Source: Bacillota bacterium
Lineage (GTDB): Bacteria; Bacillota; Clostridia; Saccharofermentanales; DTU023
Reading direction: 5' to 3'
Length of the DNA stretch: 64,000 nt
Assembly (NCBI GenBank): GCA_023426575.1
Contig: JAFAAL010000014.1
Span: 1-64,000 of the forward strand
Positions 51,320-60,165 of this stretch are shown one piece after another. Within the stretch, counting starts at the first letter, position 1. Each line of letters opens with the position of its first letter. The notes under the pieces were generated by a model. It was not told the origin of the DNA. It saw only the letters and a list, made by a program, of their open reading frames with translations, and made no database searches. The translations under genes and the position numbers were made by a program.

Positions 51320-52736
51320 CACGCACCTCGTCTCCATAACTCACTTGGAATTGATGATGGCGATCGGCAAAGTGACTCTCGATTCGGTAAGTCGCATAGA
51401 GAGCCTCAGGATAGAGCTTTTGCAATTCATCTCTCAGGCCGAGCAGGATCTTTTCTTCTGCTCTGGCATAGAAGAAGAGTCGAAGAAAATCATGATAATA
51501 GGCCTGGGCCGGCACTCTCTCATCAGGCCAGATCGGGACGCCCTCGCCAGATTTTAATGCTCTGACATCACGATGGGCGAGCTGTGCCGCCCGCCCAAAG
51601 ATTAACGTCTGAGTGTAGACCTCCGGGGGCAAGACGACACTCCCCGCCGTAAAGAGTGCCACGGCTGCAGAGAGAATGCTGCCATAAATCTTATATTTGC
51701 TGCGCTTGGCAGCGGAGGCATTGATGCTGGCGTCATGGCTGGCTAGGCGGAGGCCAAGTAGATAGAGTTGTACGCGTTTTGCTGCCCGTTCAGGTGGTAA
51801 GCCTGTCAAAATAGATTCGACCAATGCACCACCGTAATTCTCTTTCATGCGCTCATGGGCTCGGCCATCAAGACGTCGAATGGGCAGAGTGCTCGCTCCT
51901 TGGCGACGGACGACAACTTCGGCGGGACAGTAATTTAAAACATATTCAATGACAGCCACCTTAGCGAGGTCCAAATTGTCCATCGCCGTGGCATAGGAGG
52001 TCGCCAGGCGCCCGAGACCTTCCAAGTGCTGGAGGCTGTCCACTGGGATTTCTGCGAGATCCTCGGCATGATAAGTACTGAGTAATTGCTCTTTATGTTT
52101 ATCTAAATTTCTCTGCAAGCGTCTTATGAGCTTTGAGCCCACTGCGCTGATCTCACTCTCGTCACGGCCGCTCATCTCAGAATCTTCGGCCAGCTCGTCC
52201 AGCTCCTCGGGGTCTTCCCCTTCATCCCCCTCTGCGCTGAGCCTTGGCAGATTTTCTATCTCTTGAACCTCTGCTGCTTCGAGTTCTGATGCTATTTCAA
52301 GGCTCGCGGCTCCGAGCTCTGCTTGACTAGATTTGAGCAGGCGCAGGCGATCTGTCATCTCGGCAGTCAAAAGAAGCGGCAGACGCTCTTGAATCTGCTT
52401 TAAAATTTGTTTCTTTAAATCCTCCGGCTCCAGAGCATCTTGCGCGCCAAAAATTTTGATATCCGTGTCTGGCTTACTTGGCAAGATCCGCACAATTGAT
52501 TCGAGATCTAGCACTTCGCGACCTGCCCAGAGACGAAATTCTTGCCAGAGCTTACGGTCAAAATGGACGCGGGCATAGTCTCCCGCCGCCTTCTGCGCTC
52601 TGAGATAGTCGAGCTCGGCAAGCCGCATCGCCGTACTCTGAAAGGCATAGAGAAGAGCCAGGAAGAAGGGGGGCAGGATGAGGACTAAAAGGAGGGATGA
52701 GGCCGCCAAACGCTCACGAAACTTATTCTTGAGCAT
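51309..52736 (-). CDS. DUF5702-like protein with N-terminal membrane anchor
   Basis: A 475-residue protein with one N-terminal hydrophobic segment (about 12-36, SSLLLVLILPPFFLALLY), a long helical region with an acidic patch near 190-205, two further short hydrophobic stretches near 345-375, and a C-terminal region with AYYHDFLRLFFYARAEEKILLG. The last segment and the neighbours resemble DUF5702 proteins found with TadE-like genes; that match is by eye and uncertain. ATG at 52734-52736 is preferred; a GTG seven codons upstream is possible. It overlaps both neighbours. Confidence 0.55.
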   Translation of the reverse strand: MLKNKFRERLAASSLLLVLILPPFFLALLYAFQSTAMRLAELDYLRAQKAAGDYARVHFDRKLWQEFRLWAGREVLDLESIVRILPSKPDTDIKIFGAQDALEPEDLKKQILKQIQERLPLLLTAEMTDRLRLLKSSQAELGAASLEIASELEAAEVQEIENLPRLSAEGDEGEDPEELDELAEDSEMSGRDESEISAVGSKLIRRLQRNLDKHKEQLLSTYHAEDLAEIPVDSLQHLEGLGRLATSYATAMDNLDLAKVAVIEYVLNYCPAEVVVRRQGASTLPIRRLDGRAHERMKENYGGALVESILTGLPPERAAKRVQLYLLGLRLASHDASINASAAKRSKYKIYGSILSAAVALFTAGSVVLPPEVYTQTLIFGRAAQLAHRDVRALKSGEGVPIWPDERVPAQAYYHDFLRLFFYARAEEKILLGLRDELQKLYPEALYATYRIESHFADRHHQFQVSYGDEVRDER

Positions 52737-53010
52737 GGCTAAGCCGCGCCTCAACACTAGTCTTGCTATCGAGAATCAGGTAGATAAATTCCACTGTCTT
52801 CTGCCCAGAAGCCAATTGATATGGGATATTCTGCGCACTCTCTCGGCGGGCATAGAGCTGATCCGACCTCAGTCGCAATGGGAGTGTATCAGCAAGCTGA
52901 AGCGTGTCCGTGCGATGCTCGGCTTCCAACTTGGGCGCTCGCATCAGTGCTGAAAACAAGATGATCAGACAGAGGGGCACAGACAGAGCTGTTTCGATGT
53001 GAAAATGCAT
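52723..53010 (-). CDS. Small TadE-like membrane protein
   Basis: A 95-residue protein, MHFHIETALSVPLCLIILFS at the start, resembling the hydrophobic N-terminus of TadE-like proteins (Glu followed by a Pro-containing hydrophobic run). The rest is a basic soluble part. It is the first gene of the three-gene cluster. Its ribosome binding site (GAGG, 7 bases from ATG) is inside a 13-bp hairpin. It overlaps the next gene by 14 bases. Confidence 0.65.
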   Translation of the reverse strand: MHFHIETALSVPLCLIILFSALMRAPKLEAEHRTDTLQLADTLPLRLRSDQLYARRESAQNIPYQLASGQKTVEFIYLILDSKTSVEARLSHAQE

Positions 53011-53013
53011 AAG

Positions 53014-53062
53014 GAGACCTCGCTTTCTCTCGATACGTCGAGTCTAAGAAAAGCGAGGTCTC
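53014..53062 (-). promoter_or_regulatory. 5'-end hairpin that covers the ribosome binding site of the TadE-like operon
   Basis: A perfect 13-bp stem (GAGACCTCGCTTT with AAAGCGAGGTCTC, 53050-53062 with 53014-53026) encloses a second 5-bp hairpin CTCGA/TCGAG. The GAGG ribosome binding site lies in the 3' arm, 3 to 12 bases before ATG. No T-run follows on the minus strand, so it is not a standard terminator. The stem begins about where transcription should start. Confidence 0.75.
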
Positions 53063-53068
53063 AGCCGC

Positions 53069-53106
53069 TATATATTCCTTCGACAAAAGAGACAAAAACT
53101 GTCGAA
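53069..53106 (-). promoter_or_regulatory. Candidate promoter with 0A-box-like sites
   Basis: On the minus strand TTTTGTCGAA (53088 to 53079) matches the Spo0A 0A-box consensus and lies just upstream of TATATA (53074 to 53069). A second TGTCGAA is on the plus strand at 53100-53106. TTGTCT, 15-17 nt upstream of the -10, is a possible -35. The region sits directly after the pheT stop. Confidence 0.55.
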
Positions 53107-53109
53107 TTC

Positions 53110-55554
53110 TCAGCTGCGGAGAGTCAGTCCCTCCCGAGCCAGCGCCTCGATAATTTTTTCAATTTCCATATCGACTTGCTTGTCCTGAAGTGTCTCACTT
53201 GCCGACCTAAACTCGAGCGCATAGGCCAAAGACTTAAAGTTCGGATCGATGCGATCACCCTGGTAGAAGTCAAAGAGAGAGAGCTTTGTCAGCTGGGGTC
53301 CCGCGTTTTGGGCAATCAGATGATAGATCTGAGCTTGTGGCATCTGGCGAGGCGCAACGATTGCCAGATCTCGGCTGATCGCAGGATACTTGGACGGCTT
53401 GGCAAAGTGGAAGGAGGGGGTCGGCATATTGAGGATCGGCGAGAGCTTCAACTCACAAAAGGCCATGGGACCTCTCGCCTCCTTGGCCGCTAAGAGATCT
53501 GGATGCACACAGCCAATCAGCCCGATCTCTTCTCCGAGCATCATGATCTTTGCCGCCTGTCCTGGCTGGAAATAAGCTATCTCGTCACAGGCCTCATAGC
53601 TGAGTGCTGGCAGGCTCAGCCGATCCTCCATCTCTTCGACAATCCCCTTAAGTTTCAGGAAGACGGTCTGTCCCTTGGCGCCGTGCTCAAAGAGGCTGAG
53701 CGCCAAGATATCCTCTTCATCGATATTGGCATTCACGTCTTGAGTAAATGACTTGCCCATTTCCACGAGGCAGATATGACTTTCACGCTCTGTCTGATTG
53801 AGCGCTTGATGTTCAATCATTCTCGGCAAGAGCGAGACAGCGAGGTAGGCCCTCTCCTGTCCCAGGGGATTGGCGATCTTGACAGCGCGTGACAAGTCAT
53901 TGCCTGACAATCCGATCTGCTCAAGATCTCTTTGAGAGGCAAAGGGCATAGAGCAGACTTCATAGGCTCCCGCCGCGATCGCAATATCGAGGACTGTCTG
54001 ACGCCTGATTTCCTGAGGTGCATCGTGATGCTGACCGATCATGACGCCACTCCTGAGCCTCGCGGGAATACGATTATACCCGTAGAAGCGCGCGACCTCT
54101 TCCGCTAGATCACAAGTCGCCTCAATGTCAACGCGCCAAGTCGGCACCACCAACTGGCGTCGGCCAAGCTCTGCCGATATCTCAAAACCAAGGCGCGCAA
54201 AAATATCCAGCTGTTCTTCTTCTGGGATATCGAGACCTAGAAGTTCATTGATGTCCTGCGGTCTAAATTCTACCTCAGAGTGCGGACTCAGCTCATCCCC
54301 GGCGTAGATGCATGGACCCGCCACCTTGGCGATGTCGAGCTCAGTGATCAGCTGGAGGAAGAGACTGTGAGCCAGCAGGATATTATGCGCCGAGATGCCT
54401 CGGGCAAAGCGCAGAGAGGACTCAGAGTGAAGATTGAGGCGGGCCGCCGTCTTGCGGATGACACTTGCTTCAAAGTGAGCGATCTCTAAGAAAAACGACT
54501 GTGTATCCGCCGTGATCTCACTGCTCTCACCACCCATGACTCCCGCAAGAGCCAGAGCTTTTTCCCGATCGGCAATGACGAGATCCTGAGACGTCAAGGA
54601 GCGCTTGATGCCGTCGAGCGTGACCAGTTCCTCGCCGTCTCTGGCCCAGCGCACGCTCACTCCAGACCCCTCAATCTCGCTGGCATCAAAGGCGTGTAGC
54701 GGGTTCCCAGTCACCAGCATGACATAATTTGTCACATCGACTAGATTGTTAATGGAGCGAATCCCAGAGGCTCTGAGACGCCTGCGGAGCCAGTCGGGGG
54801 AGGGCCCGAGCTTCAGCTCCGTAAAGTGCTGACCCAGATAGTGCGGGCAGGCTCTTTGATCTAAAATTTGAATCCCAAAGCCCCCAGCCTGCTCCCGCTC
54901 GCAGAAATCGCCGAAGGTAAAGTCCATGCGCTCGATCTCCTCGGCATTTGTCCAGGACGGACAGAAGCGCTCTGGCTGAAACGGCAGATCAAAACTTGCG
55001 GCAAACTCTCTGGCAATACCCATGACAGAGAGGCAGTCAGGTCGATTGGGCGTAATTTCAAAGTCGATATAGTGATCGCGCTGGCCGAGGTAGCTCAGGA
55101 CATCTTCACCTAGCGGAGCGCTCTCGGGCAAGATGAAAATTCCATCTGGATCCGCCTCGGGATAGTCGCTAGTCGTCAGTCCGAGCTCAGCGATGGAACA
55201 CAACATCCCATGGGAATCCAGACCCCTCATCTTGCTCTTTTGGATCTTGAGACCCTGGTGCAAGACAGCCCCCACCGTGGCCACAGGAACGACTTGCCCC
55301 TCTTCGACATTGGGAGCAGCCGTCAAAATCTGCAGTTCTTCGCCGCCCAGATCGACGTGGCAAACGCGCAGGCGATCCGCGTCAGGATGGGCTTCAATCG
55401 CCAAGATCTTAGCAATTTTAACCCCAGTCAGATCCTCAAACGCATGGGTGACAGCCTCCACCTTTGTGCCCGTCAGGGACATGCGCTCACAAAAAGTCTC
55501 GAGACTTCCCTGATAATCAACAATATCTTTTAACCAACGATATGAAACTTGCAT
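53110..55554 (-). CDS. pheT: Phenylalanine--tRNA ligase beta subunit
   Basis: The beta subunit of the alpha2beta2 PheRS. The 814-residue protein has an N-terminal EMAP-like tRNA-binding domain (about 40-150), B3/4 editing domain (about 210-385), B5 domain (about 400-475), a class II-like core and the C-terminal anticodon-binding FDX-ACB domain (about 720-814, SKYPAISRDLAIV). It follows pheS by 7 bases. Confidence 0.98.
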   Translation of the reverse strand: MQVSYRWLKDIVDYQGSLETFCERMSLTGTKVEAVTHAFEDLTGVKIAKILAIEAHPDADRLRVCHVDLGGEELQILTAAPNVEEGQVVPVATVGAVLHQGLKIQKSKMRGLDSHGMLCSIAELGLTTSDYPEADPDGIFILPESAPLGEDVLSYLGQRDHYIDFEITPNRPDCLSVMGIAREFAASFDLPFQPERFCPSWTNAEEIERMDFTFGDFCEREQAGGFGIQILDQRACPHYLGQHFTELKLGPSPDWLRRRLRASGIRSINNLVDVTNYVMLVTGNPLHAFDASEIEGSGVSVRWARDGEELVTLDGIKRSLTSQDLVIADREKALALAGVMGGESSEITADTQSFFLEIAHFEASVIRKTAARLNLHSESSLRFARGISAHNILLAHSLFLQLITELDIAKVAGPCIYAGDELSPHSEVEFRPQDINELLGLDIPEEEQLDIFARLGFEISAELGRRQLVVPTWRVDIEATCDLAEEVARFYGYNRIPARLRSGVMIGQHHDAPQEIRRQTVLDIAIAAGAYEVCSMPFASQRDLEQIGLSGNDLSRAVKIANPLGQERAYLAVSLLPRMIEHQALNQTERESHICLVEMGKSFTQDVNANIDEEDILALSLFEHGAKGQTVFLKLKGIVEEMEDRLSLPALSYEACDEIAYFQPGQAAKIMMLGEEIGLIGCVHPDLLAAKEARGPMAFCELKLSPILNMPTPSFHFAKPSKYPAISRDLAIVAPRQMPQAQIYHLIAQNAGPQLTKLSLFDFYQGDRIDPNFKSLAYALEFRSASETLQDKQVDMEIEKIIEALAREGLTLRS

Positions 55555-55561
55555 AATGCAC

Positions 55562-56599
55562 CTACTTAAACTGTCTCAAAAAGCGGAGATCATTCTCATA
55601 GAAGCGGCGGATGTCATCGATGCCGTAGCGCCCCATCGCCGTCCTCTCCACGCCGAGTCCAAAAGCGAAGCCCGAATATTTCTCAGGGTCGAGATCACAG
55701 TTGCGAATGACCTCGGGATGCACCATCCCCGCCCCCAAGATCTCGATCCAGCCCTCGCCGTGACAACTCGGGCAGTCATCTCGGCCCTCACCGTGACAGC
55801 TCCAACAAGAAATGTCGACCTCACAGGAAGGCTCCGTAAATGGAAAGTGATGTGGCCGCAGACGAATGCGACTCTCCTCGCCAAAGAGCGTCTTGGCAAA
55901 GAGGAGCAGGTGACCGTGTAGATCGGCCATCGTAATCCCCTCATCGATCACCAGGCCCTCAATCTGATGGAAGACGGGCGTATGAGTCGCGTCTGGCGTA
56001 TCTGAGCGATAACAGCGCCCTGGGCAAATAATTTTCAGAGGAGCCCCGAGCGATTGCATCGCACGAATTTGCACTGGGGAGGTCTGAGTTCTCAGGACCA
56101 AATCGGGATTGATATAGAAAGTGTCGCGATAATCGCGCGCCGGATGATTCTCATCAATGCGCAGCAAATCGAAATTGTTCCGCACCAGCTCGATCTCAGG
56201 ACCCTCGGCCAAGATGAAACCGAGCTTCTTAAAGACGGCCACAATCTGATCAATTGTCTGCGTCAAAGGATGGCGCAAACCCATCTCGTGGCGGAGACCT
56301 GGCAAGCTGACGTCGATGGCCTCAGCGGCAAAAGCCAGCTGCCGCTCTGACGCGGCTGCCTCCTCTTCACGCTTCTTCAAGGCAGTCTCTATGTCCTGAC
56401 GCAAGACATTTGTCAACTGTCCAAACTGGGGTCTCTCCTCGGCACTGAGGCGTCTCATCTCCTTCATCAAGAGATTGATCTTGGCCTTTTTCCCAAGGAA
56501 TTCTTGTCTAATTCGCCCGAGTTCCTGATCGGAGGCTGCGGCGAGTGCCGCCTGGAACTCCTCTCTCAGAGCCCTGACCTGAGCCATTAATTCTTGCAT
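55562..56599 (-). CDS. pheS: Phenylalanine--tRNA ligase alpha subunit
   Basis: The catalytic subunit of PheRS. The 345-residue protein has an N-terminal coiled coil and the class II motifs: HPLTQTIDQIVAVF near residue 115, CYRSDTPDATHTPVFHQIEG near 210 and GFAFGLGVERTAM near 315. ATG at 56597-56599 is chosen because GGAG lies 7 bases upstream. The leader of about 55 nt is too short for a T-box. Confidence 0.97.
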   Translation of the reverse strand: MQELMAQVRALREEFQAALAAASDQELGRIRQEFLGKKAKINLLMKEMRRLSAEERPQFGQLTNVLRQDIETALKKREEEAAASERQLAFAAEAIDVSLPGLRHEMGLRHPLTQTIDQIVAVFKKLGFILAEGPEIELVRNNFDLLRIDENHPARDYRDTFYINPDLVLRTQTSPVQIRAMQSLGAPLKIICPGRCYRSDTPDATHTPVFHQIEGLVIDEGITMADLHGHLLLFAKTLFGEESRIRLRPHHFPFTEPSCEVDISCWSCHGEGRDDCPSCHGEGWIEILGAGMVHPEVIRNCDLDPEKYSGFAFGLGVERTAMGRYGIDDIRRFYENDLRFLRQFK

Positions 56600-56661
56600 A
56601 TGCAAACTCCATCTCTTGCACTGCGAACTCATAAAAGTCGCAGCACTTCAAAGTAGGGTGA

Positions 56662-56670
56662 ATTATAGCA
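56662..56670 (-). promoter_or_regulatory. Extended -10 promoter of pheST
   Basis: TGC followed by a consensus TATAAT, with a weak -35 (CTGCAA at 17 nt), in the 80-base gap before pheS. It lies close to the stop of the metallo-hydrolase gene. Confidence 0.65.
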
Positions 56671-56678
56671 TTTACAGA

Positions 56679-57377
56679 CTAGATTTGCAGTAGATAGGGA
56701 TGGCTCTCGCGGACCACTCCCACAGTCGTCGCTTGACCATGGCCTGGCAGGAGCGGAAGTTCGGAGGGAAGCGTCTCGAGAAAACGCTTAAGAAATCGCA
56801 AGCTCTCCGTCATCTCCTGATCACTGCCTGTCGGTAGATCGGTGCGTCCAATACTGTAAGCAAAGAGCGTATCCCCCGTGAAGAGGGCCACTGCTTCTTC
56901 CCTCTGCCCCAGCGTGAGCAGCGGCGAGAAGAGCTCGTGCCCCTCATTATCCTCATAGACCACTTCTTCGGCAGTGCTCAAGGTCAAGAGAAAAGTCAAG
57001 GAACCCGCCGTATGGCCAGGGGTTGGATAGACTTTGAGCTCTAGTCCCTCCTCTAGTTCAAAGGAATCTCCGGCGAAGAGACGTTCGGCAGGTGAAAAAG
57101 ACTGTGGCAGGCGAAAGAGCTCGGAGCAATTAGCGTGGGGATCGGCCAAGAGCTTCTGATCCTCCTCACTGATGACGAGCTCGAGATCTCTGCCCTCACG
57201 CCACTGATCAATTGCAGCAATATGGTCGAAGTGGCCATGAGTCGCCAAGAGTAGCGTGAGCTCAGATGCCGTCTTCTCAGGTGGATGGGAGGGGTCGATG
57301 AGATAGTGGCGCGTTCCACGCGAAATCAGGTATTGATTGGCAGAGCGCCAGGTTTCAGGAAAGAGTGTAATTTGCAT
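56679..57377 (-). CDS. MBL-fold metallo-hydrolase (glyoxalase II-like)
   Basis: A 232-residue metallo-beta-lactamase-fold hydrolase. The metal motif THGHFDHIAA lies near residue 58, TPGHTAGSLTF near 122, GDTLFAYSIGRTDL near 170 and a C-terminal LLPGHGQATT near 215. The family includes hydroxyacylglutathione hydrolase-like enzymes of unknown substrate. The ATG at 57375-57377 begins one base after the stop of the MGS-like gene. Pairing with an MGS-like gene recalls methylglyoxal metabolism but the partner lacks key residues. Confidence 0.87.
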   Translation of the reverse strand: MQITLFPETWRSANQYLISRGTRHYLIDPSHPPEKTASELTLLLATHGHFDHIAAIDQWREGRDLELVISEEDQKLLADPHANCSELFRLPQSFSPAERLFAGDSFELEEGLELKVYPTPGHTAGSLTFLLTLSTAEEVVYEDNEGHELFSPLLTLGQREEAVALFTGDTLFAYSIGRTDLPTGSDQEMTESLRFLKRFLETLPSELPLLPGHGQATTVGVVRESHPYLLQI

Positions 57378-57378
57378 C

Positions 57379-57789
57379 TTATCTTTGCTCATTGCGCAAG
57401 AGGTGACGCCAGTCGAGGTCCCCACGCTCGATCGCCAAGATGAGAATCTCAGCTGTCGCTAAATTAGTGGCATAGGGGATCGCATTGAGATCGCAGGCCC
57501 GGGCCAGCTGATCAAAAGAAGAGCGCTCTTCGCTGTCCTCGAGCAAGGGGTCGCGCAGATAGATGATGGCATCGACCTCGTTGTAATTCGCCTTCAGTGC
57601 CAGCTGCTCAATTTGAGCAAAGCGATCACTCGTCAAGGTCTCGACAGGGATGGCACAGGCCTCGGCAATCTGACGGGAGAGATTAAATTGAGAGCTGAGC
57701 TCCTGCTGACACAAAATCTGCTTATAGGCTATACAGAAATTGTTCAAGAGCTCATATTTGCGCTGGTCTGCCAATAAGACAATTTTCAT
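57379..57789 (-). CDS. MGS-fold protein related to methylglyoxal synthase, lacking key motifs
   Basis: A 136-residue protein that follows methylglyoxal synthase end to end: MKIVLLADQRKYELLNNF (start), AIIYLRDPLLED near 77 and NAIPYATNLATAEILI near 104. The phosphate-binding ATGTTG stretch is replaced by SSQFNLSRQ near residue 35, the SGPxGGDQQ catalytic loop by TSDRFAQIEQ near 55, and the first-strand HD by AD. It is therefore probably not an active synthase; a ligand-binding or regulatory role is possible. It is followed directly by the metallo-hydrolase. Confidence 0.75.
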   Translation of the reverse strand: MKIVLLADQRKYELLNNFCIAYKQILCQQELSSQFNLSRQIAEACAIPVETLTSDRFAQIEQLALKANYNEVDAIIYLRDPLLEDSEERSSFDQLARACDLNAIPYATNLATAEILILAIERGDLDWRHLLRNEQR

Positions 57790-57819
57790 ACGCCCTCCTC
57801 CTCTTGTTCAAACAAGCAA

Positions 57820-57848
57820 ACTTTAGCAAATTGAACAAATTTAATCAA
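57820..57848 (-). promoter_or_regulatory. Candidate promoter of the MGS-like gene
   Basis: TTGATT and TAAAGT are 17 nt apart with TGC before the -10. Just downstream, CTTGTTCAAACAAG (57803-57816) is a perfect palindrome with 6-bp arms around a 2-base centre, at a position suited to an operator. Confidence 0.6.
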
Positions 57849-57882
57849 GGCAATATGATACATTTTGACAGTTTGCCTAAAA

Positions 57883-60165
57883 CTAAGGTTGGTAAAAGCC
57901 CTCGTTAAAGACCGTGTTGACGTCTCGAGGATCTTGCCACTGATATTCTTGAGGTTTGAGTTCCACGAGATACTTGCTCGCCAAGATATCACGGGCGATG
58001 TAAGATGCGGAATCTCCAAAACTATCCGAGTTTTCGACAATGCAGGAGAGCGCATATTGGGGCTTTTCGGCTGGGGCATAGCAGACAAAGAGTCCATTTG
58101 TCTTATAGGCATCGGCATTGGCTCCGACTTCTGCCGTACCAGTCTTTGCGGCAACTTGAATCGGAAAGAACTCAAAGTTCAGGCGCGTGTAGGAGCGACT
58201 TTGGTTAGTGAGACCCACCATGCCGCGACGGACCATTGTAATCGCATTGCTGCTGAGTTTCAGATCTTTTTTCTCGATCACTTCAGATCGGACAATAGCC
58301 CCATCCTCTGCACTGATCTCCTTGATGACATGGGGCGTGACGAGATAGCCCGTCGCCAGGCCCGAGATGGCACGGGCCATCTGCAACATTGTGTAGGCAT
58401 TGTCAAACTGGCCAATGGCCGTCTGACATGTATCGGCGGGATACCACTCTTGATCCTCCGGGGCCGAGCGAGTTAAAAACTTAAGTTCGCGTCCTGGCCG
58501 AATCCCCTTGACCTCCGCCGGCAGGTCGATCCCCGTATATTCACCGAGGCCCAGAATTTTCGCCCACTTGGCGAGGCGATCGATTCCGACATCTAGTCCC
58601 AATTGATAAAAATAAAGATTACAAGAATTGACGAGAGCCGTCGCAAGATCTTGCATGCCATGCGCCTCGCCTACGGCATTAAAACACTGCCACTCGCGAT
58701 AACCAATGGTGTCAATACCCTTGCAATTGTAGAACTCGTCTCCGGGTCGAATGACGCCCTCCATGATGGCGGCAATGGAGGTGATCGTCTTAAAGGTTGA
58801 CCCTGGTGCATAGATCTCGCCGATACAGCGATTGAGCAGCGCCTTTTGATCCTTGTCTTGCAGGTAGTTCTCCACTCTTGCCGCCGCTTCTGGATCATAG
58901 CCCGCCGCAGCAAAATCACGGGGGTCATAGACCGGGACGGAGACCATTGAGACGACAGCCCCTGTCTCCGTATTGAGCATGACGGTGGCGCCGCCATTGC
59001 CCTTTTCGGGATCTAGAAGCCGTTGCACCTTGATATTGTCACGCAGGGCCTCAAAGGCGGCAATTTGATCCTCGGTATCGATGGTCAGACGGATCGTATG
59101 TCCCGGCTTGGCCTGGATGACGGTCCCGCCAGGCAGGAAGGTCTCGCCGTCCTTCTCCTTGATCCAAGTCGCCACCGAGACGACCCCGGGCGTGCCATGG
59201 AGATAGCGCTCACAGGAGAGTTCGACGCCCGCCTTGCCGACCTCATCTTGTAGCCCGTAGCCGTACTGTTTGTAGAACTCATACTCACTGGCCGACACCT
59301 GTCCCACATAGCCCAGGACATGGCAGAAATATTTGGCATTTTCAGAATAGCGACGACGGTATGACGGAGCAAAGACCAGCCCCCTAAACTTTTTGTTTTG
59401 CTCAGTGATGACCGCCTTGATGCCTGCGTTGACGGGCCGAGCCAATAAGACAGCCTCTCCCTGGGCAAAGGACCAGTTGTTGGCCAAGAGGTGGTAGCGC
59501 AGCGACATAATCGCATAGGCCTCGCGATTCGTATAGCGCCTTGACGCCCCCGCTTTTCGGTCTTCAATTTTGAAAAAGTCGTAGAGCAGAAATTGGAAGA
59601 AGTTCTGGGGCTGCTCCTTTATCTTATAGCGCTCTGCTGTCTTGCTCTGACGTGCCTGCAAATTAAAGAGATCGCGATTTTTCTGCCACGCGCGAATCTC
59701 ATCCATCTCTTTCTTGAAGACAAAGCGCGGATTGTTCTCCGGATCTTCACCCGTAGCGAAGTCAAAGTACTTGCCAAACTCGCTCTCGATGGGAATCCCG
59801 TGCTCCTCCAAAAGTTTAGAAACTGCCAAGAGCTGGGCATTGAGCTCATCATCCGACAGTCCCGTCTCCACAATGTACAAGGACTCAATTTCCTCAGACC
59901 AGGCCAAGGGGCGCCCGGAGAGGTCAACGATGTCGCCGCGAGGTGCTGGTATCGTCATCTGGCGGCGATTACCACTCGTCTCCTCAACCACCGGACGGCG
60001 GCCTCCGCTAAACTGTAGAGAGGCGGTCCGGACTAAGAGGACGAGATTTGAGATCATGATGACGGCAATGATCAGACTAAAGCGCTTCTTGATCTGCTCG
60101 GGTCGCGGTTGACTCTCACTGTCCAGCGGTCGATCATGCCAGAGATTGCGCAGATATTGAATCAC
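57883..60165 (-). CDS. mrdA: Penicillin-binding protein 2 (elongation transpeptidase)
   Basis: A class B PBP that cross-links peptidoglycan during cell elongation. The 760-residue protein has a cytoplasmic tail, one membrane segment (about 28-50), a dimerisation domain and the transpeptidase. Catalytic motifs are SxxK as STFK near residue 455, SCN near 515 and KTGT near 672. It is longer than Escherichia coli PBP2. Its start overlaps the mreD stop by 4 bases. It is the last gene of mreC-mreD-mrdA; rodA is not in the window. Confidence 0.93.
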   Translation of the reverse strand: MIQYLRNLWHDRPLDSESQPRPEQIKKRFSLIIAVIMISNLVLLVRTASLQFSGGRRPVVEETSGNRRQMTIPAPRGDIVDLSGRPLAWSEEIESLYIVETGLSDDELNAQLLAVSKLLEEHGIPIESEFGKYFDFATGEDPENNPRFVFKKEMDEIRAWQKNRDLFNLQARQSKTAERYKIKEQPQNFFQFLLYDFFKIEDRKAGASRRYTNREAYAIMSLRYHLLANNWSFAQGEAVLLARPVNAGIKAVITEQNKKFRGLVFAPSYRRRYSENAKYFCHVLGYVGQVSASEYEFYKQYGYGLQDEVGKAGVELSCERYLHGTPGVVSVATWIKEKDGETFLPGGTVIQAKPGHTIRLTIDTEDQIAAFEALRDNIKVQRLLDPEKGNGGATVMLNTETGAVVSMVSVPVYDPRDFAAAGYDPEAAARVENYLQDKDQKALLNRCIGEIYAPGSTFKTITSIAAIMEGVIRPGDEFYNCKGIDTIGYREWQCFNAVGEAHGMQDLATALVNSCNLYFYQLGLDVGIDRLAKWAKILGLGEYTGIDLPAEVKGIRPGRELKFLTRSAPEDQEWYPADTCQTAIGQFDNAYTMLQMARAISGLATGYLVTPHVIKEISAEDGAIVRSEVIEKKDLKLSSNAITMVRRGMVGLTNQSRSYTRLNFEFFPIQVAAKTGTAEVGANADAYKTNGLFVCYAPAEKPQYALSCIVENSDSFGDSASYIARDILASKYLVELKPQEYQWQDPRDVNTVFNEGFYQP

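Noticed and set aside
56600..56678. T-box riboswitch before pheST
   Set aside because: The leader is about 55 nt, too short for T-box elements, and no specifier loop or T-box sequence is present.
57379..57789. Functional mgsA
   Set aside because: Phosphate-binding and catalytic loop motifs are missing, so only the fold is claimed.
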